Assembly: GCA_016705065.1 (NCBI GenBank)
Contig: JADIYY010000001.1
Location: 434,001-498,000, forward strand
Source: Candidatus Aalborgiella aggregata
GTDB taxonomy: Bacteria > Pseudomonadota > Gammaproteobacteria > Burkholderiales > Burkholderiaceae_C
DNA: 64,000 nt
Direction: 5' to 3'
The notes beneath the pieces were generated by a model, which was not told where the DNA came from, made no database searches, and worked only from the letters and a program-made list of their open reading frames with translations. Positions 34,093-42,482 of this stretch are shown piece by piece. Position 1 is the stretch's first letter. Each line of letters starts with the position of its first letter. Both the position numbers and the translations under genes were made by a program.

Positions 34093-35073
34093 ATGAAAGC
34101 TGCCATCTGCACTCAGTACGGGTCACCCGACGTGCTTCAATTGAAAAATGTTGAAAAGCCCATACCCAAACGCGATGAAGTTCTGATTAAAGTATATGTG
34201 GCTACCGTCACCTCGGGTGACTGTCGTGTGCGTGCGCTCAATGTGCCGCTCGGGTTCAACTTCATCATGCGTTCAGTGCTTGGCTTCTCGAAACCTAGAC
34301 AACCTATATTGGGATCGGAATTGGCTGGAGTGGTGGAAGCAATTGGAAAGGATGTGTCGAAATTCAAAGTGGGTGATGCGGTATTTGCATTCAGCGATAT
34401 GGCGATGGGATGTTATGCAGAATTCAAATGCATATCGCAAAATTCTGCCATAGCATTAAAGCCCAGTAACTTGAGTTTTGAAGAATCGGCAGCTTTGTCA
34501 TTCGGTGGTACTACCACTTTGAGCTTTTTACGAAGAGCCAAAATTCAACTTAACGATAAAGTTCTCGTCATAGGTGCATCAGGTTGCGTAGGTACAGCTG
34601 CCGTGCAATTAGCCAAATATTTTGGTGCTGTGGTGACTGGCGTATGCAGTACGGCGAACATTCCATTGGTGAAATCACTGGGTGCGCGGGATGTTATTGA
34701 CTACACACGTGAGGACTTTGGCGTAAATAATGAGCAATATGACATCATCATCGACGCCGTTGGTGGCGCACCTTTTGAGCGATACGAAGCGTCATTAAAA
34801 GATGGTGGGCGTGTATTGATGCTGGTGGCTGGTTTGCCAGACATGTTGTATGCACCGTGGATAGCAATGACCAGCAATAAAAAACTCATTGCTGGCCCTG
34901 TCGCATTTAGCGCTGACGATATACGCTTCTTGGCTGATTTGGCACAAGCAGGGAATTTGATTTCTGTAATCGACAAACGCTTTCCATTCGAACAAATTGT
35001 CGAAGCACACCGTTATGTAGACACAGGACGGAAAAAGGGGAATGTTGTTTTAATGCTCACTCATAGCGTTTAA
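34093..35073 (+). CDS. Zinc-free medium-chain dehydrogenase/quinone reductase
   Basis: The 326-residue enzyme has an MDR fold: GroES-like half (MKAAICTQYGSPDVLQLKNV, ILGSELAGVVEAIGKDVSKF) and Rossmann half (VLVIGASGCVGTAAVQLAKY). The cysteine cluster of zinc alcohol dehydrogenases is absent, so an NADPH quinone reductase-like activity is likely. It follows the lipoproteins closely and precedes the DUF2306 gene by 32 bp. Confidence 0.9.
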   Translation: MKAAICTQYGSPDVLQLKNVEKPIPKRDEVLIKVYVATVTSGDCRVRALNVPLGFNFIMRSVLGFSKPRQPILGSELAGVVEAIGKDVSKFKVGDAVFAFSDMAMGCYAEFKCISQNSAIALKPSNLSFEESAALSFGGTTTLSFLRRAKIQLNDKVLVIGASGCVGTAAVQLAKYFGAVVTGVCSTANIPLVKSLGARDVIDYTREDFGVNNEQYDIIIDAVGGAPFERYEASLKDGGRVLMLVAGLPDMLYAPWIAMTSNKKLIAGPVAFSADDIRFLADLAQAGNLISVIDKRFPFEQIVEAHRYVDTGRKKGNVVLMLTHSV

Positions 35074-35105
35074 ATATTCAGCACAACAATTGATTTGGAT
35101 TTCGG

Positions 35106-35771
35106 ATGATTACCACTAAAAAATCAAATTGGCTCGTGCCATTTGCTCTCATTTTGCTGAGCATTGTTCCTATGCTGGCAGGCGCTGTTCGTTTGTTTCA
35201 AATCTGCAATGCTGCGCCTGTCACCTCAGAAAATTTACGTTTCATGACTGCGCCATTGCCCGTGGTCATGCATATCATCAGTTCGGTGATTTACAGTATC
35301 TTGGGAGCTTTTCAATTCTCAGACAGCTTTCGCCAAAACCATCCAATATGGCATCGCACAAGTGGGAAATGGCTCATCCCACTGGGATTGATTTCTGCAC
35401 TTTCAGGAATTTGGATGACGCTTTTCTATGTTCGGCCCCAGATTGATGGCGCGTTGATCGTCGCTAATTTTGATGATCAAAATCTATTTGTTATCAGGTT
35501 GGTTGTAGGTGTAGCGATGTGTTGTTTCATTTTTCTGGGGCTTGCGGCTATTCGAAAACGCAATTTTCCTCAACATCGCGCATGGATGATTCGTGCTTAC
35601 GCCTTGGCTTTAGGCGCAGGCACTCAGGTCTTCACACATATACCTTGGTTTGTATTCCCATATTTACAAAGCGAATTGACTCGCACCATTTGCATGGGTG
35701 CTGGTTGGGTGATCAACGCTTTGATCGCTGAATGGGTGATTTTTCGGAAAAACGGTATTGCAAATACCTAG
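35106..35771 (+). CDS. DUF2306-like membrane protein
   Basis: The 221-residue protein has six to seven membrane helices (WLVPFALILLSIVPMLAGAV first) with histidines at helix ends (MHIISSVIYSILGAFQFSD, IWHRTSGKWLIPLGLISAL, HRAWMIRAYALALGAGTQV), as in DUF2306 proteins, which may bind haem. Function is unknown. It ends the plus-strand block that starts at the palindromic promoter and overlaps the end of the convergent DUF3820 gene by 4 bp. Confidence 0.82.
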   Translation: MITTKKSNWLVPFALILLSIVPMLAGAVRLFQICNAAPVTSENLRFMTAPLPVVMHIISSVIYSILGAFQFSDSFRQNHPIWHRTSGKWLIPLGLISALSGIWMTLFYVRPQIDGALIVANFDDQNLFVIRLVVGVAMCCFIFLGLAAIRKRNFPQHRAWMIRAYALALGAGTQVFTHIPWFVFPYLQSELTRTICMGAGWVINALIAEWVIFRKNGIANT

Positions 35772-35974
35772 CGCAGTGGTTTCAAAATATCGCGCAGTCC
35801 GTTGTGGTCGATTTCTTGCATCAGCGCCAAGAGTTTGCCGATTGACCCATTGGGGAAGCCTTCGCGGGCGAACCAATTGAGGTAGTTGCCGGGCAGGTCG
35901 GCGATGAGCACACCTTTGTGCTTGCCAAAAGGCATGGTGGTGGTAACCAGTCGCAGTAAATCATCAGTTTCCAT
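35768..35974 (-). CDS. DUF3820 family protein
   Basis: The 68-residue protein carries the family signature TTMPFGKHKGVLIADLPGNY followed by WFAREGFPNGSIGKLLALM. DUF3820 proteins are widespread, small and uncharacterised; some are called quorum-sensing regulated. I start at METDDLLRLV (35974); longer in-frame starts add sequence not seen in the family. It is divergent from the J-domain gene, 60 bp away. Confidence 0.85.
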   Translation of the reverse strand: METDDLLRLVTTTMPFGKHKGVLIADLPGNYLNWFAREGFPNGSIGKLLALMQEIDHNGLRDILKPLR

Positions 35975-36035
35975 GGTCACATCGTACAATAAAGCCCTTG
36001 TCTCCCAGCTCGTCACCCCCATCTTTGAAATACTT

Positions 36036-36314
36036 ATGTCAGACCACTACGCAGCCCTAGGCCTTGCCAGTAGCGCAACTTTGGCCGATATAAAAAAAGC
36101 CTATCGCCAAAAAGCCGCTTTTTATCACCCCGACCGCAACGATGCTGAAGATGCGGCAGAGCGCTTTCGTGCGGTGCAATCAGCTTACGACGTTTTGAGC
36201 GATGATGACAAGCGTCAAGCTTACGACGACAACCGTCGCCGTAATTTGCTGGACAACCCTTTGGACACCGCACGTGAGATATGGCAAAGCTACTTTAAAA
36301 CCATACAACTTTAA
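36036..36314 (+). CDS. Small J-domain protein
   Basis: The 92-residue protein is little more than a J domain: DHYAALGLASSATLADIKKA, the HPD tripeptide in FYHPDRND, and RFRAVQSAYDVLSDDDKRQA. J domains stimulate the ATPase of DnaK-type Hsp70. It lacks the Gly/Phe, zinc and substrate-binding regions of DnaJ. It heads a run of three unknown genes (36338, 36906, 37741) that may encode its clients or co-factors; that link rests on proximity only. Confidence 0.9.
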   Translation: MSDHYAALGLASSATLADIKKAYRQKAAFYHPDRNDAEDAAERFRAVQSAYDVLSDDDKRQAYDDNRRRNLLDNPLDTAREIWQSYFKTIQL

Positions 36315-36337
36315 AAATTATTCATACCTATAACGCA

Positions 36338-36897
36338 ATGACCATATCCCCTTTTTCAAACACCTGCGCACCAGTTACCAAGCCGAGTTGGACGATTTAA
36401 CGTCCGACTCAGAAGGCAAAGACGTGCTGAAAAAGCGTTTGGCCGAAAAGCGCAAAGAGCTGGACTTTTTGAAGCAGATGATAGAGCTCAGCCCCGAAAT
36501 GGTGGCAGTCGTTTTTCATGATGCGTTCAAAGTCAAATTGCCAGCGGTGCTGGACGATTTGCTGAGTTTTGATTCGGAAGAGTTGCCCGAATGGAGCAAT
36601 CTGTCGGACGTGGTGCAACTGGCCGATTGGGCACAGCCAGCCGCTAAAGTGATTTTGGCTGAGCCTCAAGGCGAATGGTTCATGACCGTGGCGGCAGCGC
36701 TGGAATACATGTTCCACAAGAAAACGCACCGTCCGGCCCAACACGACGACGATGAAAAAGACGATGAGAATGAAGACCATGACGGCGGCGCTGATTACGA
36801 CAGCGAACACGACCGTGAAGAATACAAAGAGGCCAAAGCGCGCGAAGAGGCGGGTCAAGATTGGATGGTGGAGCAGGGCTTTGATAGAAAAGAATAA
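36338..36897 (+). CDS. Unknown acidic-tailed protein, apparent 1-nt frameshift near the start
   Basis: The uninterrupted frame begins only at a TTG at 36388, but coding-like sequence continues in that frame upstream as FFKHLRTSYQAELDD with no start. An ATG at 36338 reads MTISPF in another frame. One extra T in the TTTTT run at 36352-36356 would join them as MTISPFFKHLRTSYQAELDD, giving about 186 residues. A sequencing error or real mutation in a homopolymer is likely. The protein has a helical KKRLAEKRKELDFLKQMIEL segment and a very acidic Asp/Glu/His-rich tail. No family is recognised. Confidence 0.65.
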
Positions 36898-36905
36898 GGA
36901 CAGTT

Positions 36906-37661
36906 ATGACAACTCAAACCAATAGCCAACTGGCGCTGATCACCAAAACCCAAGCACTGATTGCGGCGGGCGACATCGTAGGTGCTGAGAATGCGTTGAT
37001 GACATTGGCCGACGAAGAGGGTGACCAAGCATTGATGGTGGTGCTGGAGCAATTGCCCCCCAAAGATATTTTGGCGGTGATGCGCGAGTATGACAACTCT
37101 AAAGAATCGGTGGTGAACTTGTTGGTGTCACCGCAGCAATTTGCCCGTGCTGTTGTGATTGAAAAGCAATACAAAGACCTGAGCCGCACCCATTTGCGCG
37201 GCATGATGAACGCGATTTTGTTTCGCGATGGTGCTGACACCGATGAGTTTTTAACCGCGATTGGCGACTTAGAAGGCGGCAGCGAAGCACTGGCCGATTA
37301 CTTTAGCGAAAAGTGGAGCCGCGTCGAAGCCTTTGCCCGAAGCGGCACATTTGACACCGTAGAAGACGATGGCGACATGTTGTCGGAAGACGATTTGTAC
37401 AACCAGTCATACGCCAAACCCAAAATTGACGAAGACGATATTGCCGACCGTGATTGGATGCAGCTGGCTTGGATTTTGCGCTACCGCTTGCCCGATTTGT
37501 TCATTGAAATGCTGCTGGTCTTGCGTGCCAAAGCGCGTGCGCACGATGCGGGTTTGGGTGAGTATGAAGACGAAGATGACGGCAAAATAGAAACTGCAGC
37601 CACCGATAGGGGTAAGGCCACACCGGCAGCGCTGGATGATGATGAGGAATCCGCCATCTAA
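36906..37661 (+). CDS. Unknown helical acidic protein
   Basis: No family is recognised. The 251-residue protein is soluble, mostly helical and acidic, with a helical-hairpin-like N-terminus (KTQALIAAGDIVGAENALMT, LADEEGDQALMVVLEQLPPK) and an Asp/Glu-rich end (YEDEDDGK, DDDEESAI). It starts 8 bp after the frameshifted gene and shares its acidic C-terminal style, so the two are likely cotranscribed with the J-domain gene. Confidence 0.75.
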   Translation: MTTQTNSQLALITKTQALIAAGDIVGAENALMTLADEEGDQALMVVLEQLPPKDILAVMREYDNSKESVVNLLVSPQQFARAVVIEKQYKDLSRTHLRGMMNAILFRDGADTDEFLTAIGDLEGGSEALADYFSEKWSRVEAFARSGTFDTVEDDGDMLSEDDLYNQSYAKPKIDEDDIADRDWMQLAWILRYRLPDLFIEMLLVLRAKARAHDAGLGEYEDEDDGKIETAATDRGKATPAALDDDEESAI

Positions 37662-37675
37662 AGCGCAAAATTGTA

Positions 37676-37741
37676 TGCTATATAAATCATAGCAATATAG
37701 GCAATCAATACGCCGCATACAGCCATATTTCTTATATAAAA
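37676..37741 (+). repeat. GCTAT-hairpin repeat running into a start codon
   Basis: This 66-bp copy starts with GCTAT-ATAAATC-ATAGC, continues TATAGGCAATCAATACGCCG and ends TTATATAAAA. The last A is the first base of the ATG of the next gene, so the repeat supplies the whole leader next to that start. Confidence 0.92.
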
Positions 37742-38991
37742 TGACCATCAGTCTCTACGATTCCCGCCCATTTTTTGAAAAAGCCTTGCAATACGGTGTG
37801 CAGCATGGTTTATTGGACGAAGCCAAGTTGGATGCGATTTGCAATGACGCTCCCAAAGGCATGGTGCAAATTGCGCGCTATTTGGGCAATGAAAACTTGC
37901 GACCTGACATTGAGCTGGCCAAAAACCGCATCGTTAATTTGGTGAGCCTGTATTTGGAGCAAGTTAGCAATGGCGATTTACGCACTGCTGCGCAATTGTT
38001 GCGCGACAACTCTTTGCTATCGCGCTCCAAAGCTGGCTCTGACATGCTCAAAGCCTTGATTGTGATGCCGCAAAACACGCATTTCGCCATGAGTGAACGC
38101 AGCGAGTTTGTCGAAGAGCACATTCCGCTCTTAGCCAAATGGTCGCTGCGCCCATTGGCAGACTACCAAGCCGAACTCGCTACCCGCAGCCAAGTTGCAC
38201 ATGTCGTCGATGCAGCTTTGTGGCTGGCTGATTTTTATGGCTTGGACTATGAAGAGCTGGTTGAAGCCGGCACCGACGCCGAAGCGGTGATTCGAACCTC
38301 TCTCTTAGCGCTCACCTTCAAAGCCAAACAATTGCCGGATTGGACCGCGTTTGAACGGCTGATTGAACGCCTGCGCAGCCATGTGGCACAACATGGCACC
38401 ATGCCCGCCTTGGTCTTGCCTAAAAATTTACCCAGTGAATATTGGCCAGTTTTAGAAAGCGTCCATGCATCAGTGGTGAAGGATTTGCCTAAGCTGTGGG
38501 ATGCGAACTTGCCGATACGCAAACTCTTTTTGCAAACTCCCGCATTCATAGGCCGCTACTTTTGGCAAGAAAACCCTTTGGGCGACATGGACAGCTATGA
38601 ACGTGAAGTGGACGACAAACACGCCGCCCGCATGCAGCAAAGCAGTGAGACTTGGCAAACCATCACCCAAGGCCACAGCGACGATGCCACCTTGTTAACG
38701 GTGCTGTTGTGCGTAGCCACAGGCGCAAAACCATCCGCGCTGTTAAGCGAGTCGGCCGCCAAAACGGTGGTCCGCAAAATCCGCAAAGCGGTGCTGGATG
38801 GGCAAGCTGGCGCGGACTCGGCCAAAGTCAGCCAGTTTTTAGAAGAGCATGCACCTCCCGCTTACCAAGCTGCATTTGGCAAGCTGTGGCAAGAATTTTT
38901 GCACGATGCACTGCCCACGTTGAAGAGTGATTTTGATTACGATATGCATGATGGAATGGCGCATTTGCGTTTGCATTGCCATATCAAATAA
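37741..38991 (+). CDS. Unknown conserved-looking 416-residue protein
   Basis: No family is recognised. The protein is soluble and helical, without signal peptide or membrane segments. Notable segments are PFFEKALQYGVQHGLLDEAK, a central GLDYEELVEAGTDAEAVIRT and the end YDMHDGMAHLRLHCHIK. It begins directly behind a hairpin repeat that replaces any Shine-Dalgarno. It lies downstream of the J-domain cluster in the same direction and may belong to it. Confidence 0.75.
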   Translation: MTISLYDSRPFFEKALQYGVQHGLLDEAKLDAICNDAPKGMVQIARYLGNENLRPDIELAKNRIVNLVSLYLEQVSNGDLRTAAQLLRDNSLLSRSKAGSDMLKALIVMPQNTHFAMSERSEFVEEHIPLLAKWSLRPLADYQAELATRSQVAHVVDAALWLADFYGLDYEELVEAGTDAEAVIRTSLLALTFKAKQLPDWTAFERLIERLRSHVAQHGTMPALVLPKNLPSEYWPVLESVHASVVKDLPKLWDANLPIRKLFLQTPAFIGRYFWQENPLGDMDSYEREVDDKHAARMQQSSETWQTITQGHSDDATLLTVLLCVATGAKPSALLSESAAKTVVRKIRKAVLDGQAGADSAKVSQFLEEHAPPAYQAAFGKLWQEFLHDALPTLKSDFDYDMHDGMAHLRLHCHIK

Positions 38992-39009
38992 TCGATTGAA
39001 ACTCTGTTT

Positions 39010-39068
39010 TGCTATATATTTAATAGCGGTATAGGCAATAAATACGCCGGTTATAGCATAAAAATGCT
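39010..39068 (+). repeat. GCTAT-hairpin repeat, shortened intergenic copy
   Basis: The hairpin GCTAT-ATATTTA-ATAGC and TATAGGCAATAAATACGCCG are intact, but the tail is replaced by TTATAGCATAAAAATGCT, which can itself pair. It lies between the convergent gene at 37741 and the thioesterase. Confidence 0.88.
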
Positions 39069-39094
39069 GATAAAATTAATTGGTTGAACGCTTG

Positions 39095-39517
39095 TCAGGC
39101 GGCGATATTGACAATCGTCGCTTGCATCACTGCAATGACTTTGTAGTCCTCACTCTGGCCCTTGTACGCGCGAACCTCGCCAGTGCAGACGCTCAACAGT
39201 TTGCCTGCATTGCTGACCTTGCCAATCGCTAAAAACTGATCACCAATGGCAGGGCGCATGAAGTTAATTTTGAATTCGGCAGTGACGACTTCACAACCAA
39301 CAGGCGCCACAGTGAGTGCCGCATAGCCGCAAGCGCTGTCCACCACACTGGTGATGGAACCAGCATGTACATAGCCATGTTGTTGCGACAAATTGGTAGA
39401 AAAAGGCAATGTAATGTGCACTTCACCGTTTTGCACCAAACTCAGCTGTGCACCCAATGTGGTCATCAGGCCTTGGGCGGTGAAACTCTTGTGGATGCGG
39501 TCAAATTTGGTATCCAT
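39095..39517 (-). CDS. PaaI-family hotdog thioesterase
   Basis: The 140-residue protein is a single hotdog domain with the family loop QQHGYVHAGSITSVVDSACG that carries the catalytic Asp. It should hydrolyse an acyl-CoA or an aromatic-CoA thioester in the cytoplasm; the substrate is not evident. The ATG at 39517 has AGGA 5 nt before it. It stands alone, divergent from mog. Confidence 0.88.
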   Translation of the reverse strand: MDTKFDRIHKSFTAQGLMTTLGAQLSLVQNGEVHITLPFSTNLSQQHGYVHAGSITSVVDSACGYAALTVAPVGCEVVTAEFKINFMRPAIGDQFLAIGKVSNAGKLLSVCTGEVRAYKGQSEDYKVIAVMQATIVNIAA

Positions 39518-39626
39518 CACTGTCCTCTTTGTTAATTCACTGATAGTTATTTTAGTGTTCAGATCTCAATGAAGGCGGAAGATTTAGAATAAGTCACTCC
39601 ATCAGTTTCAATTTTTAACAAACCCT

Positions 39627-40226
39627 ATGAGCACCTTAAACCAATTATTCGACCCCATCAAAGTTGGAATTGTCTCCATCAGCGACCGCGCGTCATTGGG
39701 CGTTTATGAAGACAAAGGCTTGCCCGCTTTGCAAAATTGGCTGAATGCAGCACTTCATAACCCCGTCACATATGAGCCGCGTTTAATCCCTGATGAGCAA
39801 GCGCAAATCAGCCAAGCTTTAGTTGAATTGGTCGACGCAGGATGCGCTTTGGTGTTAACCACAGGTGGTACGGGGCCGGCGTTGCGTGATGTCACGCCTG
39901 AAGCCACCTTGGCAGTGGCCGACAAAGTGATGCCTGGCTTTGGTGAGCAAATGCGGCAAATCAGTTTGACCTTTGTGCCAACGGCGATTTTGTCACGTCA
40001 AGTGGCGGTGATTCGCGGCAAATGCCTCATCATCAATTTGCCTGGTCAACCCAAAGCGATTGCCGAAACCTTGGGTGGATTGAAAAATGCCGATGGCACG
40101 CAAGTGGTGAACGGTATTTTTTCAGCGGTGCCATATTGCATTGATTTGATTGGTGGGCCGTACATGGAAACCAACGAGGCGGTTTGCAAAGCTTGGCGGC
40201 CTAAAACGGCGATTCGGGCGAAATAA
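39627..40226 (+). CDS. mog: Molybdopterin adenylyltransferase
   Basis: Mog activates molybdopterin by adenylylation before molybdenum insertion. The 199-residue MoaB/Mog fold shows KVGIVSISDRASLGVYEDKG at the start, the MPT-binding TTGGTGPALRDVTPEAT, and LIINLPGQPKAIAETL. The longer C-terminus favours Mog over MoaB. No other molybdenum cofactor gene is in the window. It converges on cysE. Confidence 0.9.
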   Translation: MSTLNQLFDPIKVGIVSISDRASLGVYEDKGLPALQNWLNAALHNPVTYEPRLIPDEQAQISQALVELVDAGCALVLTTGGTGPALRDVTPEATLAVADKVMPGFGEQMRQISLTFVPTAILSRQVAVIRGKCLIINLPGQPKAIAETLGGLKNADGTQVVNGIFSAVPYCIDLIGGPYMETNEAVCKAWRPKTAIRAK

Positions 40227-40243
40227 AAATCAAGCTGGGAAAT

Positions 40244-41017
40244 TTATTTCCCAATCAACTCATTCAACTTTTCCGCTTCAAAACAATCTTGTCGATGTGC
40301 ATCGGATGGCACGCAGTTGTCGGCTTTGTTTTGCGCTGAGAGTTGTTCTATGGCCTTCCACAACAGTGTGATTTGGTGGTCTTGGCTGGCGGCGCCATCG
40401 ACCAAACCGCGCAGTGCTTGACTCACAGGGTCGTCTTCGTTGGTGATGCCGTAAGCGTTGAATTTGGGATCTTGGGTGGTCACATCGGCACTGGTGTCAT
40501 CCTTGCTGGGGATGATGCGCGCTGGTATACCGACGGCTGTTGCACCCGCTGGTACAGGTTTAATCACCACTGCGTTGCTGCCTATCTTGGCATTGTCACC
40601 CACCACAAAGCCGCCCAGTACTTTGGCACCCGCACTCACCACGACGTTTTTACCCAAAGTTGGGTGGCGCTTTGCGCCTTTGTAGAGCGATGTGCCGCCC
40701 AAGGTCACGCCTTGGTAAATGGTGCAACCGTCGCCAATTTCTGCGGTTTCACCCACCACCACACCCATGGCATGGTCGAAAAAAACACGTTCACCCACGA
40801 CCGCAGCAGGGTGAATTTCGATGCCAGTTAAAAAACGTGAAATGTTTGATACCCAACGCGCCAGCCATTTCAGCCCCATACCCCAACAGGCGTGCGCAAA
40901 ACGGTGCAACACCACGGCGTGAAAGCCGGGGTAACTGGTGATCACGTCCCAGCGCGTGCGTGCAGCTGGGTCGCGGTCTAAGATGCATTGAATGTCGGAT
41001 TGGATGCGCTTGAACAT
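40244..41017 (-). CDS. cysE: Serine O-acetyltransferase
   Basis: CysE acetylates serine with acetyl-CoA, the first step of cysteine synthesis. The left-handed beta-helix has the catalytic His/Asp area in FFDHAMGVVVGETAEIGDGC and IYQGVTLGGT. The N-terminal helical domain is the short type (about 257 residues in total), and the C-terminal tail is longer than usual and polar (DDTSADVTTQDPKFNAYG). A perfect 8-bp inverted repeat overlaps its stop at 40236-40253. Confidence 0.93.
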   Translation of the reverse strand: MFKRIQSDIQCILDRDPAARTRWDVITSYPGFHAVVLHRFAHACWGMGLKWLARWVSNISRFLTGIEIHPAAVVGERVFFDHAMGVVVGETAEIGDGCTIYQGVTLGGTSLYKGAKRHPTLGKNVVVSAGAKVLGGFVVGDNAKIGSNAVVIKPVPAGATAVGIPARIIPSKDDTSADVTTQDPKFNAYGITNEDDPVSQALRGLVDGAASQDHQITLLWKAIEQLSAQNKADNCVPSDAHRQDCFEAEKLNELIGK

Positions 41018-41062
41018 GCCTTAAGTTTAATGCAGGTTGAAAGAATGTTCCGTTAAGCCTTG

Positions 41063-42424
41063 TTAAGGCTTTTGTGTGCTAGGTGATTGTGCAAAATCAC
41101 TTGTTCCTACTACAGTGGGTGCTGGACCAAGCCAAGATACGTTTGCTACTTTGAGCAAGCGGTCCACATAGGCAAACGCGCTGCGGTTGCCGCCACTCCT
41201 CTTGATTTTGAGACGCACCACTTTGTCGGCTTTTTGAGCCGATTGCAAGATGGGCAGCAACTGTTCGCTGTTGGCAATCACCACATCGTCAATCGCTTCT
41301 AAATAATCACCAGTTTGCAATTCAGCAGCGCTGCCCAGTGAGCCGGGTTCAATGAAATGCGCGCGCACGCGGGGCAGGGTGAAGTCTTGAATGTCTCTGA
41401 AACCACTCACTGCAAACAACACGCCTGATGCTTTCACGCCCGTGCGGTTGCGCAAATCATCTTCTACAAGCAATTTGCCTTGCACGCTGATAGCTTTGCC
41501 CGCACGCTCGACGCGCAAATCAATGGCATCGAGTTGGCCACGCAGTTTGTCAAACAGCTGTGTTTCGTTATCAATTTTGCCGGGCTTGTTACTCACTTCC
41601 AAAATCACGTCATCGGCTTGCAGGGGCAGCAAATCTTTGGCTAAAAAGGTTTTGGCCACGCGCAATATTTTGCGATCGTCCAGATCGGTGTAATAGACCA
41701 CGGGTGCTTTGGGCGGGCTGGGGTTTTTGCCCTCTTTGAGCAAGTTGATGATGGTGCAGGCGTATTTCATGCTCACAGCAAAATTGGTGTTTTGCGAACC
41801 GCGCACTGTTGACGTGTTCACACCAATCACTTTGCCTGTGCTCATGCTGATGAGTGGTCCGCCCGAATTGCCGGGGTTGATCGGTGCATCGGTTTGCAGC
41901 AATTCTGATTCATGGCGGTTGCTGACGCCCGAGATAATGCCCTTGGTACCTGTGTATTTGAAACCCAGCGGATGACCAAACGCGCCTACTGGGTGGCCAA
42001 CCGAAGGCAAATCGCCACACCACAGCGGCGCATCTGACACATTGTTAGCGCTTTGCACCGATGCGCCTACTTCAAGTAGCGCCAAGTCCAAATACGGGTC
42101 CACATACAATTTGTTTGCCAGCACAAAATCGCCATTGCGCACAGAAACTTCCACGCGCGAGGGAGAACGGCTCACCACATGCGCATTGGTCAACACCCAG
42201 CCACGCGATTTGTCGATCACAAAACCCGCGCCGCGCGATGTGCCAGCTGAATCGCCAGAAAAGGGTGTCAGGGTCGAGGTTTTGATTTCTACCGTGAAAT
42301 CCAGCGCCTTCTTGTAAACTGCTTCGGTCGCATCCACTTGGGCTGTGGCGCAAGATGAGCACAAAAAAGCCGCCATGAATGCTGAGGCCAGTTGGGCAAA
42401 GCTGGTGGAGAGTGAGTTGTTCAT
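41063..42424 (-). CDS. HtrA/DegP-like trypsin-fold protease with PDZ region
   Basis: The N-terminal signal peptide (ASAFMAAFLCSSC) may carry a lipobox. The trypsin triad is visible: His in VLTNAHVV, Asp in YLDLALLEV and Ser in NPGNSGGPLIS. The distal 200 residues include one or two PDZ-like segments (DVILEVSNKPGKID, AAELQTGDYLEAIDDVV). This points to periplasmic proteolytic quality control or signalling. The start at 42424 (MNNSLSTSFAQ) is preferred over one four codons upstream, but neither has a clear ribosome site. Confidence 0.88.
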   Translation of the reverse strand: MNNSLSTSFAQLASAFMAAFLCSSCATAQVDATEAVYKKALDFTVEIKTSTLTPFSGDSAGTSRGAGFVIDKSRGWVLTNAHVVSRSPSRVEVSVRNGDFVLANKLYVDPYLDLALLEVGASVQSANNVSDAPLWCGDLPSVGHPVGAFGHPLGFKYTGTKGIISGVSNRHESELLQTDAPINPGNSGGPLISMSTGKVIGVNTSTVRGSQNTNFAVSMKYACTIINLLKEGKNPSPPKAPVVYYTDLDDRKILRVAKTFLAKDLLPLQADDVILEVSNKPGKIDNETQLFDKLRGQLDAIDLRVERAGKAISVQGKLLVEDDLRNRTGVKASGVLFAVSGFRDIQDFTLPRVRAHFIEPGSLGSAAELQTGDYLEAIDDVVIANSEQLLPILQSAQKADKVVRLKIKRSGGNRSAFAYVDRLLKVANVSWLGPAPTVVGTSDFAQSPSTQKP

Positions 42425-42482
42425 GGATTGAATCATGATTGGATGTTACAGCTATATCAATTTGCCCGATGACAGTCAGCCT

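Noticed and set aside
40236..40253. TGGGAAAT-TT-ATTTCCCA inverted repeat as a terminator between mog and cysE
   Set aside because: The loop is only two bases, there is no T tract, and it overlaps the cysE stop codon.
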